A stretch of DNA of 64,000 nt from Desulfuromonadales bacterium (lineage in GTDB: Bacteria > Desulfobacterota > Desulfuromonadia > Geobacterales > Pseudopelobacteraceae): assembly GCA_013377095.1 (NCBI GenBank), contig JACAAY010000009.1, forward strand, positions 1 through 64,000, written 5' to 3'. A program made the position numbers and the translations under genes. Below, piece after piece: positions 39,901-47,511 of this stretch. Position 1 is the stretch's first letter, and each line of letters starts with the position of its first letter. The notes beneath the pieces are model-generated. The model did no database searches, was not told the origin of the DNA, and worked only from the letters and a program-made list of their open reading frames with translations.

Positions 39901-40400
39901 CCGGCAGGTTCATGCAGAAGGACCCGATCGGCATCCTGGGGGGAGCGAACCTGTATGCCTACGTGGGGAACAACCCGCTCAACGCCGTTGATCCCGAGGG
40001 TCTGGTGCGGGATGAGGCACTTATGGCTGAGCCGGGAGAACGCTACAAGGGTCTCTATGATCCGGCCATCAAATCGGCTGCCGGCTGGGCGGGGTACGTG
40101 GGGGACAAGGCGATGAACTATGCTTCCGAAAAGCCGGGCACCTACTATTCGCTGGGCAAAGCCATCGCCTATTCCATGTATTATGGTGGCACGGAAGGCT
40201 TCATGCGTGGATCGATCGAGCTGGTCAAGATGGCAGTCGGTTCATACTGTGGCAGCACCTGGGGGCTGGCCGCGGATTTTACCCAGGATACCTATGAATA
40301 CACTGTCCAGAGGATGCCGGAGATCGCCAGGGAACAGGCGGAGTCGGATCCTGATCAGGAAGAACCGCCCATCGGCATGGGCAGGGTCAATGACCTGTGA
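36960..40400 (+). CDS. RHS/YD-repeat protein
   Basis: 1146 residues as an open frame from a TTG at 36960 with no good ribosome site. The opening (VNTAALSLVIADTDFSYASI, then LEMTRTYNSN) is the usual start of the RHS barrel region rather than of a whole protein. More than 20 YD repeats follow (YTYDAVGNRTSMRN, YAYDDAGNTTAITW), then the RHS core boundary with RFMQKDPIGILGGANLYAYV and PLNAVDPEGL. The roughly 125-residue variable C-terminus (after DPEGL) is Gly/Ala-rich and resembles no toxin I know; no small immunity-like gene follows. It probably forms the shell domain of a surface or secreted RHS protein whose N-terminus is the preceding frame. Confidence 0.8.
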   Translation: MVNTAALSLVIADTDFSYASIGPDLEMTRTYNSNNGEVDMFGRGWTFEYESKVKTTVCSASQVALFQGGGNFLKFDKTTAVCPGVSNLQLAVTPSSPSGNRDRLTWYYNSAGSYDYWIHEPRGKGIRYRFDFTPPILYGTWPLKSISDANGRSVTIAYNANGMISTITDAAGRVTSFGYDLSNRCTSMTVPSGLIARYEYNASGFLTKSIDLLGNQTVFAYDAEGYLLSMTLGDKVTSFGYDGSVAPKRLKTVTDPLGRSQTYTKEYSYDGNSATDATGNVSYFASTEEGLSTSAKDPLGFTATKTYTGGLLASYTDPMGWATQKTYDAGGNTLTTTQRIDKTTTYTYDAVGNRTSMRNPEGETWRYEYDANRNRTRVIRPSGSSTTFTYTNGLPTRITDARGKSSFLGYDAYGNVTSVTDPRGAIWRYGYDAKGLRKVSETDPLGNTTSYSYDNNDRVTAITNADGSIRRFTYDCCALIAVTDENNHSTSIARNKLLQPVRVTDPLGYVTTMEYDATNTLVRTVFPNGAAASTTVDKLYRPSLITDALGGTKSLTYDGSWNISTITDERGKTTNFAFDQGLPWIIRDMAENRLIFSWDGANRLNRWINSRWDGLTYSYSVDGLLTGKNSYSSGASLASYAYDAVGNMTQAADPSGTTSYAYDDAGNTTAITWPGGRSATFTYNLAGRLSSINYPGGVLVTYVYDKRNRIASMTLGGQTVSFQRDPAGNVLSENRSNGTVSSYSYDQKNQLSSMNHKKGGVPFVQLTYTRDAMGNVIGEGRVLPLYPALTPKTVSPIYNDLNQVASWGGDVFSYDWDGNLTGVSGSRSLSAGYDSMNRLSTLTRAGGTTTFTYNALGQRTKAVTGAQTVNSHYDQQGRLLFQSDGSGQVIAYYFYVGRRLVAMATPAGAYYFYHYDKTGNTIALSDTSGKMAAAYAYLPSGEISQSSGSVPNPFTFVGASGVMDDGNGLFFMKNRQYDAITGRFMQKDPIGILGGANLYAYVGNNPLNAVDPEGLVRDEALMAEPGERYKGLYDPAIKSAAGWAGYVGDKAMNYASEKPGTYYSLGKAIAYSMYYGGTEGFMRGSIELVKMAVGSYCGSTWGLAADFTQDTYEYTVQRMPEIAREQAESDPDQEEPPIGMGRVNDL

Positions 40401-40501
40401 TTGCGGGTGGGGTACCTGTCCTGTTCCGGGACATGCGCATCTGGGAAACATGACCATGTTAACGATACCATAGCTACCGATTTCCAAACGGAGGATCAAA
40501 T

Positions 40502-40537
40502 CAAGCGGTGACAGGCTCTTTGGCCTGTCCCCGCTTG
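40502..40537. terminator. Convergent hairpin between RHS gene and polA
   Basis: CAAGCGG-t-GACAGGC and GCCTGTC-c-CCGCTTG form a 14-bp stem with two single mismatched bases and a six-base loop. It lies between the converging ends of the RHS gene and polA. No T-run follows on either strand, so its strength as an intrinsic terminator is uncertain. Confidence 0.55.
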
Positions 40538-40564
40538 GTATTCTAACGAGCTATTGGATTTTTC

Positions 40565-43246
40565 TCAGTGCGCCTCGCTCCAGTTGGCACCGTGGCTGAT
40601 ATCGACCTTGAGCGGCACTCGCACCTCGACCGCCCGCGACATCTCTTCCTCCACCAGCAGTTCCATGCGTAGCAGTTCATCCTCCCGCACTTCAAAGACC
40701 AGTTCATCATGCACCTGCATAATCAGGCGGCTTTGCAGCCCCTCTGCCCGAATGCGGCTGTCAACCCGGATCATGGCGCTCTTGATGATGTCGGCCGCCG
40801 AGCCCTGAATCGGGTAGTTGATGGCGTTGCGCTGGGCAAAGGCGCGGATGTTGCCGTTGCTGCTGGTGATCTCCGGAATCGGTAGCCTGCGCCCCAGGAT
40901 GGTGGTGACAAATCCGTTTTCTTCCGCCTGGCGGATGCAGTCATCCAGGAACCCGACCGCCTGGCGATGGCGGTCCTTGTAGGCAGCGATGAATTCCTCG
41001 GCGGTTTTGCGGGCGATGCCCAGCTGCTTGGCCAGGCTGAAGGAACCCTGGCCGTAGATGATGCCGAAGTTGATGGTCTTGGCCTGACGACGCATCTCGG
41101 GAGTGACCATTTCGGGGAACAGGCCGAATACCTCGCTGGCGGTGCGGGTGTGGATGTCTTCATCGTTCTCGAAGGCGCGGCAGAAAACCGGGTCGCCGGA
41201 GAGATGGGCCAACACGCGCAGTTCGATCTGGGAATAGTCGGCCGAGAGGATGACCTGTCCCGGAGGCGCGATAAAGGCGTGTCGGATCATGCGTCCTTCC
41301 TCGCTGCGGATCGGGATGTTCTGAAGGTTGGGGTCGGATGATGACAGGCGGCCGGTGTTGGTGACGGTCTGGTTGTAGGATGTGTGCACCCGTCCGGTGC
41401 GGGGATGAACCAGACGCGGAAGCGCATCGCTGTAGGTGGATTTGAGCTTGGAGACTCCCCGGTAATCCAGGATCAAACGGGCAATTTCGTGCTCCTCGGC
41501 CAGGGTGGTGAGCACCTCGTTGTCCGTGGACCAGCCGGTCTTGCCCTTGGTCTTTTTGCCGGTTTTCAGTTCCAGGCGCTCAAAAAGCACCTCACCCATC
41601 TGTTTGGGGGAATTGAGGTTGAAACGTGCGCCGGCCAGTTCAAATATATGCTCCTCCAGCGTGGCCATACGTAAAGAAAAATCCGTGGAGAGACCCGCCA
41701 GGAGTTGTGTGTCGAGCAGAACGCCGTGGTTTTCCATCTCCGCCAGAATGGGAACCAGCGGCATCTCGATGCGATGAAACAGTGTTTCCACATTGTTTTC
41801 GGCCAGCAGTGGGGCAAATTTACGATGCAGGAGCCAGGTCGCATCGGCGTCTTCGCAAGCGTAACCTGACGCCGCTTCGACCTCAACGTGGGAAAAATTG
41901 ATCTGCGTCTTGCCGCTACCGGTTACTTCGCTGTAGCTGATCATTCTGTGGTTGAGATGCTCCTGGGCCAGGGCATCCAGGCCGTGCCCCTGACGGGAGG
42001 GGTTGATAACGTAAGAGGCCAGCATGGTGTCGAACCAGACACCCTGCAGGGGAATGCCGTTTACGGCCAATACCTGCATGTCGAATTTGATGTTCTGGCC
42101 GACTTTTCGGAGAGCGGGATTCTCCAGTAGCGGGCGCAATCGTTCCAATACCATGCTGCCGGGGAGCTGGCCGGGCTGGAGGCCGGTGTCACCACTGTGT
42201 CCGATCGGGATATACCAGGCCTGGTGATCCCTGAAGGAGAAGGATAGGCCGACGATGCCGGCATCCCGGGGGTTGAGGCTGGTTGTCTCCAGGTCGATGG
42301 CGAACTCGCCGGCCTGCTCAAGCGCTTGCACGAGCTCATCCAGCTCAAGCGCGGTTGTGACTGTGCGGTAATCGTCGTTTGAGAGAGTCGGACGTCCGGT
42401 CAGCTCCTTGATCAGTGAGGTGAATCCATATTGTTTGAAGAGGCTGTTCAGGGCTTCCCGGTCCGGTTCCCGGCTGAGCAGGTCGGCCATGCTGATCTCA
42501 ATCGGGACATTGCATTCGATGGTTGCCAGACGGCGCGACAGCAGGGCCTGCTCACGGAATTCCCGTAGTTTTTCGCCATTTTTACCCTTGACCTCGCTGG
42601 CCCGCTCCAGCAGCTGGTCCAGTGAGCCGAATTCAGTGATCAGCTTGGTGGCGGTTTTCTCACCGATTCCCGGCACGCCGGGTATGTTGTCCGAGGTGTC
42701 ACCGGCCAGAGCGAGGATGTCCGTGACCCGGTCCGGTCCCACACCGAAACGCTCGATGACATCGCTAATACCCGATTGCTTGTCCTTCATGGTGTCCAGC
42801 AGGGTGACCCGCTCGGTTACGATCTGCATCAGGTCTTTGTCGCCGGTTACAACCACAACCTTGCCCCCAGTGGCGCTGAAACGGGCTGCCAGGCAGCCGA
42901 TGATGTCATCGGCCTCAAAACCGGCCAACTCCAAAGCCGGGATATTGAAGGCGCGTACCAGCTCGCGGATTGGCTCCATCTGTGCCCGCAGGTCGTCCGG
43001 CATGGCGGCGCGGTTGGCTTTGTATTCGGGATACAGTTCCGTTCGAAATGTTGTCCTGCCGACATCGAACACCACCGCCACATGCTGCGGCTGGTGGTCT
43101 TTGAGCAGTTTCAGCAGCATCTGGGTGAAGCCGTAAATGGCGTTGGTGGGGTGTCCCGTTGGGGAGGAGAGATGGCGGATGGCGAAGTAGGCCCGGTAGA
43201 TGTAGGATGAGCCGTCCACCAGATAGAGGGTGTTGTCGTGACTCAT
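40565..43246 (-). CDS. polA: DNA polymerase I
   Basis: 893 residues, full length. The 5'-nuclease domain (DGSSYIYRAYFAIRH, VVVTGDKDLMQIV, GIGEKTA) occupies about 1-290. The 3'-5' exonuclease domain (about 300-490) keeps its DxE motif (AIDLETTSLNP). The polymerase domain has motif A (ILSADYSQIELRVLAHLSGD), motif B (RRQAKTINFGIIYGQG) and motif C (LIMQVHDELVFEV). All three activities therefore look intact. It acts in gap filling and Okazaki fragment processing. The ATG overlaps the stop of the small gene upstream (ATGA), so the two are coupled. Confidence 0.97.
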   Translation of the reverse strand: MSHDNTLYLVDGSSYIYRAYFAIRHLSSPTGHPTNAIYGFTQMLLKLLKDHQPQHVAVVFDVGRTTFRTELYPEYKANRAAMPDDLRAQMEPIRELVRAFNIPALELAGFEADDIIGCLAARFSATGGKVVVVTGDKDLMQIVTERVTLLDTMKDKQSGISDVIERFGVGPDRVTDILALAGDTSDNIPGVPGIGEKTATKLITEFGSLDQLLERASEVKGKNGEKLREFREQALLSRRLATIECNVPIEISMADLLSREPDREALNSLFKQYGFTSLIKELTGRPTLSNDDYRTVTTALELDELVQALEQAGEFAIDLETTSLNPRDAGIVGLSFSFRDHQAWYIPIGHSGDTGLQPGQLPGSMVLERLRPLLENPALRKVGQNIKFDMQVLAVNGIPLQGVWFDTMLASYVINPSRQGHGLDALAQEHLNHRMISYSEVTGSGKTQINFSHVEVEAASGYACEDADATWLLHRKFAPLLAENNVETLFHRIEMPLVPILAEMENHGVLLDTQLLAGLSTDFSLRMATLEEHIFELAGARFNLNSPKQMGEVLFERLELKTGKKTKGKTGWSTDNEVLTTLAEEHEIARLILDYRGVSKLKSTYSDALPRLVHPRTGRVHTSYNQTVTNTGRLSSSDPNLQNIPIRSEEGRMIRHAFIAPPGQVILSADYSQIELRVLAHLSGDPVFCRAFENDEDIHTRTASEVFGLFPEMVTPEMRRQAKTINFGIIYGQGSFSLAKQLGIARKTAEEFIAAYKDRHRQAVGFLDDCIRQAEENGFVTTILGRRLPIPEITSSNGNIRAFAQRNAINYPIQGSAADIIKSAMIRVDSRIRAEGLQSRLIMQVHDELVFEVREDELLRMELLVEEEMSRAVEVRVPLKVDISHGANWSEAH

Positions 43247-43434
43247 GAGGGAACGCTCTCAGCGGCGTCTTCGCGGGTGAAAAGGATAAAGGCCATGGAC
43301 GGGCGCCTGCTTGAGTCGCGCATGGCAAACTGGATGCCATCGTAGCGCCATCCCAGTGCGGTCTGTTCATTCAGGGCATCCTGGATAGTCTCTTCTGTGA
43401 CGGTGCTGAGTTCAATAACTTTATAGGTCAACAT
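43243..43434 (-). CDS. Small DUF4177-like protein
   Basis: 63 residues: a YKVIELSTVTEETIQDALNE start, GWRYDGIQFAMRDSSRRPSMAFILFTR core and acidic end. The beta-alpha-beta-beta pattern with GW in the middle is that of DUF4177, short soluble proteins of unknown function. ATG 43434 follows GAGG; the longer frame upstream would run through the IclR terminator. The stop overlaps the polA start by four bases, so it is the first gene of a polA operon. Confidence 0.7.
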   Translation of the reverse strand: MLTYKVIELSTVTEETIQDALNEQTALGWRYDGIQFAMRDSSRRPSMAFILFTREDAAESVPS

Positions 43435-43490
43435 CTGAATGCCTCGCTCTGTCTGCAGTGGCTGATGAATGTCTGCTTCGGGTGGAAATG

Positions 43491-43515
43491 AAAAAAGGCG
43501 ACTAAAAGCCGCCTT
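43491..43515 (-). terminator. Intrinsic terminator after the IclR gene
   Basis: On the - strand AAGGCGGCT and AGTCGCCTT pair around a TTT loop (one G-U pair) and are followed by TTTT. The hairpin lies 25 bases after the IclR stop. Confidence 0.8.
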
Positions 43516-43539
43516 CAAAATTGCATTGAATTCAATGGT

Positions 43540-44322
43540 TTATTTCTGGAAGCCGAGCTTGGTTGAGATCTCTTCTGCGGCCTTCAGCGTCAGCGGGATA
43601 AGCTCCTTTTCCATGCGATCATTTTCAAAACGCATGGATGGTCCGGAGATGCTAACCGCGCCGATGATGCGGCGGGTGTAGTCGCGGATAGGGGCGCTGA
43701 CGCACTTGACACCGTTATCAAGTTCTTCGTCGTCGATGGCATACCCCTTTTCGGCCACCTCCAGGAGCTGTTTTTTGAGGACCTCACGGTCGGTGATGGT
43801 GTGTTCGGTAAAAGCTTTCAGTTCCCTGGAGTTCAGGTATTCTTCCAGTTCCTCGTCGCTCATGAAGGCGATCTGGGTCTTGCCCGCGGCAGTGCAGTAG
43901 GCTGGCAGCCATGAGCCCACCCGGGGAACGACGCGCACCGTCATGCTTGTTTCAACGGCATCCAGGTAGATGATGTTGAAGTCTTTGAGGATTGCCACAT
44001 AGGTGGTCTCGTTGCACTCCTTGACCAGCGACTCGAGTATCGGTTTGGATTGACGCAGGAGTCCCATCTGGCGGATAAAGGTCTGACCGATCTCCAGCGT
44101 CTTGAGGCCCAGGCGGTAATTCTCCGTAACCTTGTTCTGTTCGATGTAGCCACGGGACTCGAGGGTTGCTAATAGTCTGAAAACGTTGTTTTTATGGAGT
44201 TTGAGGCGTTTGCTGAGTTCGGTGACTCCCAGTTCGTCCACTTCTCCATGGAACTGTTCTAAAAGATCCAGGGCATGGGAGACAGCCTGGATAAGATATT
44301 CCGTTTTTTCTTTTCTGGCCAT
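43540..44322 (-). CDS. IclR-family transcriptional regulator
   Basis: 260 residues. An N-terminal winged helix-turn-helix (LGVTELSKRLKLHKNNVFRLLATLESRGYIEQ) is followed by the IclR effector domain (PAYCTAAGKTQIAF, CVSAPIRDYTRRIIGAVSISGP). The effector cannot be predicted. ATG 44322 follows AGGA and is preferred over ATG 44343. The gene is divergent from the polysaccharide deacetylase gene, and its promoter overlaps that gene's promoter, so control of its neighbour and of itself is plausible. It stands alone, with its own terminator. Confidence 0.9.
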   Translation of the reverse strand: MARKEKTEYLIQAVSHALDLLEQFHGEVDELGVTELSKRLKLHKNNVFRLLATLESRGYIEQNKVTENYRLGLKTLEIGQTFIRQMGLLRQSKPILESLVKECNETTYVAILKDFNIIYLDAVETSMTVRVVPRVGSWLPAYCTAAGKTQIAFMSDEELEEYLNSRELKAFTEHTITDREVLKKQLLEVAEKGYAIDDEELDNGVKCVSAPIRDYTRRIIGAVSISGPSMRFENDRMEKELIPLTLKAAEEISTKLGFQK

Positions 44323-44450
44323 GATAGTATCCTGTTTATGCACTTAAATAATGATGGTAGTGAATAAATTCGTGTGATTTTTTGAAAAGCGAAAATAATA
44401 GCGCTCATGAACAAAAAAATCAAGGTAAAATTATCGAGGTGTACCTAATT

Positions 44451-44478
44451 TTGAAAGATTAGAATATTGTTCTATAAT
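44451..44478 (+). promoter_or_regulatory. Promoter of the polysaccharide deacetylase gene
   Basis: TTGAAA (44451-44456) and a perfect TATAAT (44473-44478) are 16 bases apart. Transcription would start near 44485, about 80 bases before the deacetylase ATG. The element overlaps the IclR promoter on the other strand. Confidence 0.55.
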
Positions 44479-44484
44479 TGTCAA
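44456..44484 (-). promoter_or_regulatory. Promoter of the IclR gene
   Basis: On the - strand TTGACA (44484-44479) and TAATCT (44461-44456) are 17 bases apart. It shares almost all of its bases with the + strand deacetylase promoter, so RNA polymerase can occupy only one at a time. Confidence 0.6.
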
Positions 44485-44565
44485 GGGCAAAACGTGAGCT
44501 TTGTTCGAGCGCTAAATATATTTCGAAATGTGTAGGGTATAATTTACAGGGAAAGGTAATGTTGT

Positions 44566-45360
44566 ATGTTTTGTGGACCACTTTTGCGTTTCTTTTTTTG
44601 TGCTGTATTCATCATGTTGACCTGTACCGCCAGTTGTGCCGATTCTTTCCGGGTTCCGATCCTGCTGTACCATCGCTTGGGAGCAAAGGTTGTCGATGGT
44701 ATGACCATTACTACTCCAGTGTTCGAATCGCAGATGAAATACCTGCAGGACAACGGCTACACTGTGATCCCGTTACGACGTCTGATTGACTATTATCGTG
44801 GCAAAGGTGCTGCACCTGCGCCAAAATCGGTGGTGATAGTTGAGGATGATGCCCATAAAACGGTGTATGAGGAGATGTTACCGATTATCCGGCGCTATCG
44901 TTATCCGGTCACTGTTTTTGTATATCCTTCTGCTATTTCAAATGCAAAATACGCCATGACCTGGGACCAGTTACGTGAACTTAAGAAGAGCGGTTTGTTT
45001 GACGTTCAGTCGCATACTTACTGGCATCCCAACTTCAAAAAAGAGAGAAAAAAACGTACCGCTGAAGCCCTGGACAAGTTTGTCATGAGCCAGCTGGAAA
45101 AATCAAAAGCCAAGCTGGAAGCAGAATTGGGTGGCGTCGTAGATCTGCTTGCATGGCCATTCGGCATATACGATGACGCTTTGATCAGGAAAGCTTCCCA
45201 GGCCGGTTATGTGGCCACATTTACCATTGAACGCCGTCATGCCACAGAACGGGATACGGTGATGAAACTTCCCCGTTATCTGTTGGTTAACGCCGACAGG
45301 GGCACAGCATTTGCGCGGTTGCTGGAAGGCAACGCCGTCAAGCGAAACGAGGTGTACTGA
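44566..45360 (+). CDS. Polysaccharide deacetylase (NodB-type)
   Basis: 264 residues with a signal peptide (FFFCAVFIMLTCTASCA) that could place it in the periplasm. The NodB fold is recognised from VPILLYHRLG, the metal/catalytic pair in VVIVEDDAHKTVYE (usual TFDDG, here EDDA), the histidine motif SHTYWHP and the late motif LLAWPFGIYDD. It would remove acetyl groups from a cell-surface or wall polysaccharide. The first motif is altered (A for G after DD), but both Asp remain. A TGATG overlap couples it to the Cys-rich small gene downstream. Confidence 0.85.
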   Translation: MFCGPLLRFFFCAVFIMLTCTASCADSFRVPILLYHRLGAKVVDGMTITTPVFESQMKYLQDNGYTVIPLRRLIDYYRGKGAAPAPKSVVIVEDDAHKTVYEEMLPIIRRYRYPVTVFVYPSAISNAKYAMTWDQLRELKKSGLFDVQSHTYWHPNFKKERKKRTAEALDKFVMSQLEKSKAKLEAELGGVVDLLAWPFGIYDDALIRKASQAGYVATFTIERRHATERDTVMKLPRYLLVNADRGTAFARLLEGNAVKRNEVY

Positions 45361-45557
45361 TGGGTGAGGACACTCCCCAAAAACATCCCTGTCCCGATTG
45401 CACATTCTGTCAATGGTGCTCGGATGATCGCTGCCGTCTCTGTCTGAACATCGAAGGATGCTGTCGCCGCAAACTCTCGCTGGCAGAGCAGATCAAGCTG
45501 TATGATGATCTGAATTCTGGTGATATGCCCTCCACCGATAAAAAGAGATCAACTTGA
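45360..45557 (+). CDS. Cysteine-rich small protein
   Basis: 65 residues with eight Cys in the first 36: CPDCTFCQWC, then CRLC and CC after a short spacer. The three leading C-x2-C steps suggest binding of zinc or an iron-sulfur cluster. There is no signal peptide. The start codon shares a base with the stop of the deacetylase gene, so it is probably made with it. I know no function for this family; conserved context would be the best clue. Confidence 0.6.
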   Translation: MGEDTPQKHPCPDCTFCQWCSDDRCRLCLNIEGCCRRKLSLAEQIKLYDDLNSGDMPSTDKKRST

Positions 45558-45698
45558 GATGTGGGAGCGGTGCGGATTTGGTGCGCTGTTATGCGGATGC
45601 AGGCACAGCTTGACATCACATAACGTCCAGCACGTCAAATCTGTGGTACAGTATTCTATGAAAAAATCCCAAGGTGTGGGTTTTGGAAGGGGGCAAGA

Positions 45699-45971
45699 AT
45701 GGACAGTGAAGCACGGCGTGGCAGGCGGGTCGCATGCAATGACAAATGCCTTCTTGTTTTCAAGGGTGATTTCTATTCCTGCAAGCTCGAAAATATTTCC
45801 ATATCAGGGGTGTTGGTGCGTTGCGATGACACAATTCCCGCCAGTATCTCTCCCGGAGACAGCTGTGGTCTTTTACTGTGTCGTGATCCCAAGATTTGTC
45901 CCGGTGAGTATCCTGCCAGAGTTACCCGTCTGGATACATCGAAAGTCGCATTGCAATTTCTTGATATCTGA
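45699..45971 (+). CDS. PilZ-domain protein
   Basis: 90 residues, a single PilZ domain. The c-di-GMP-binding residues are visible: the Arg-rich start RRGRRV and NISISG about 20 residues later, matching the [D/N]xSxxG motif. The ATG follows GAAGGGGG. Such stand-alone PilZ proteins bind c-di-GMP and act on motility, pili or polysaccharide machinery. Two of three neighbouring genes concern the cell surface, but the target is unknown. Confidence 0.85.
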   Translation: MDSEARRGRRVACNDKCLLVFKGDFYSCKLENISISGVLVRCDDTIPASISPGDSCGLLLCRDPKICPGEYPARVTRLDTSKVALQFLDI

Positions 45972-46009
45972 TGGAGCTTCGCTTCCCTGGCGTACCTGCA
46001 CAAAGCGGA

Positions 46010-46027
46010 AACGGGGCATACCCCGTT
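46010..46027 (-). terminator. Hairpin downstream of nfnB
   Basis: AACGGGG and CCCCGTT form a perfect 7-bp stem with a four-base loop, 66 bases after the NfnB stop and close to the end of the converging PilZ gene. Only two T follow on the - strand, so it may be a weak terminator or just a palindrome. Confidence 0.35.
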
Positions 46028-46092
46028 AGGGCTGCCCCGCGTGTCCGTGCAGATGGTGCGAGCGACGCTCAAGCCAGAAGATTAAACCAAGC

Positions 46093-47511
46093 CTACCCCT
46101 TTTTTCCGCTTAGATACCGATTGATTGCTGCCGCGGCTTTTTTTCCGTCACCCATGGCCAGGATGACCGTGGCACCGCCACGGACAATATCTCCGCCGGC
46201 AAAGACTCCCTCAAGGCTGGTCAAACCGTTTTCATCCGTATCGATATTTCCCCATTTGTTCAGCTTCAGGTCCGGGGCGCTGGCTGTCAGGAGCGGGTTG
46301 GCGCGTGTGCCGATTGCATTTATCACCACCTCAGTGGGGAGATCAAAAAAAGCTCCCTCTATTGGCACCGGTCTGCGTCGTCCGGATTCATCCGGTTCAC
46401 CCAGTTCCATGCGCTGGCAGGAGAGTGTCGCAACCCAGCCTTTGTCATCGCTCAGAATTGCAACCGGGGCGGTAAGTAGCAGGAATTCAACCCCCTCTTC
46501 TTTGGCGTGTTTGATCTCCTCCGCCCTGGCAGGCATTTCAGCCTCGGTGCGGCGGTAGACGATCATGGCCCGCTCCGCTCCGAGACGTTTGGCGGTGCGA
46601 ACGCAATCCATAGCCGTGTTGCCGCCACCAATAACAGCCACATTCCTGCCCTTGATAATCGGTGTGGCGGCATGCTCGGAACGACCCGCTCCCATCAGGT
46701 TGACCCTGGTCAGGTATTCATTGGCCGCATAGACACCTTTCAGGTTTTCTCCCGGTATCTTGAGCAGTGTGGGAAGGCCGGCGCCATTGGCGATAAAGAT
46801 GGCGTCGTACTCCTCCTGTAGTTGCGGTAATGTCAGGGTTTTGCCGACAACCACGTTGAACTCTATTTCTACGCCAACTGTTTTCAGCAGGTTGACTTCT
46901 GAGTCGATGATGTCATTGGGCAGCCGGAACTCCGGAATGCCGTATCTCAGGACGCCGCCGGTGTCGTGGAGTGCTTCAAAGATAATCACACTGTGACCGG
47001 CGCGCGCAAGCTCTCCGGCCGCGGTCAGTCCGGCCGGGCCGCTTCCGACAACGGCAACTTTTTTGCCGGTCAGGGTGGGGCGCACCTCAGCTTCGAGCTG
47101 GTCATCATGTTCCATGGCCCAATCTGCCACGAAACGCTCAAGGTAACCGATGGCAACGGACTCACCCTTGATTCCGCAGACGCACTTTTCCTCGCACTGG
47201 GTTTCCTGGGGGCACACCCGTCCGCAGATGGCGGGCAGGGCGTTGTCACCACGCAGAATCTGGGCTGCTCCCACGAGATCGCCCTCAGCCAGCCTGGCGA
47301 TGAATTCGGGAATCGATACGCTTACCGGGCAGCCCGCAACACAGGGGCGGGTCTTGCACATGAGGCAGCGTTGCGCTTCACGGATGGCGTCTTCCAATGA
47401 AAGTCCCTTGTTAACTTCTGAAAATTCCTTGTTGCGTACATGTGCGTCCCGCTCGGGCATGTGGACCCGTTGTATGGCAAGGCGTTCTTTGATGGAGATG
47501 TTGGAGGTCAT
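46093..47511 (-). CDS. NfnB-type NADPH:ferredoxin oxidoreductase / GltD-like flavoprotein
   Basis: 472 residues of the glutamate-synthase-small-subunit fold. The N-terminal domain holds two iron-sulfur sites (CLMCKTRPCVAGCPV and CGRVCPQETQCEEKC); then come an FAD fold (VAVVGSGPAGLTAAGEL) and an NADPH fold (VAVIGGGNTAMDCVRTAKRL) with the final FAD motif GVFAGGDIVRGGATVI. Coupled by an ATGA overlap to the NfnA-like subunit, it forms the electron-bifurcating NADH-dependent reduced ferredoxin:NADP+ oxidoreductase, also called sulfide dehydrogenase SudAB in some annotations. Without gltB nearby, glutamate synthase is unlikely. Confidence 0.88.
   Translation of the reverse strand: MTSNISIKERLAIQRVHMPERDAHVRNKEFSEVNKGLSLEDAIREAQRCLMCKTRPCVAGCPVSVSIPEFIARLAEGDLVGAAQILRGDNALPAICGRVCPQETQCEEKCVCGIKGESVAIGYLERFVADWAMEHDDQLEAEVRPTLTGKKVAVVGSGPAGLTAAGELARAGHSVIIFEALHDTGGVLRYGIPEFRLPNDIIDSEVNLLKTVGVEIEFNVVVGKTLTLPQLQEEYDAIFIANGAGLPTLLKIPGENLKGVYAANEYLTRVNLMGAGRSEHAATPIIKGRNVAVIGGGNTAMDCVRTAKRLGAERAMIVYRRTEAEMPARAEEIKHAKEEGVEFLLLTAPVAILSDDKGWVATLSCQRMELGEPDESGRRRPVPIEGAFFDLPTEVVINAIGTRANPLLTASAPDLKLNKWGNIDTDENGLTSLEGVFAGGDIVRGGATVILAMGDGKKAAAAINRYLSGKKG

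Noticed and set aside
40010-40400. RHS C-terminal toxin with immunity gene
   Set aside because: The variable tail after the DPEGL boundary matches no toxin I know, and 164 bases up to polA contain no immunity-like gene.
46093-47511. Glutamate synthase small subunit
   Set aside because: No large-subunit gene is present and the partner gene encodes an NfnA-like FNR/[2Fe-2S] subunit, so NfnB is the better call.
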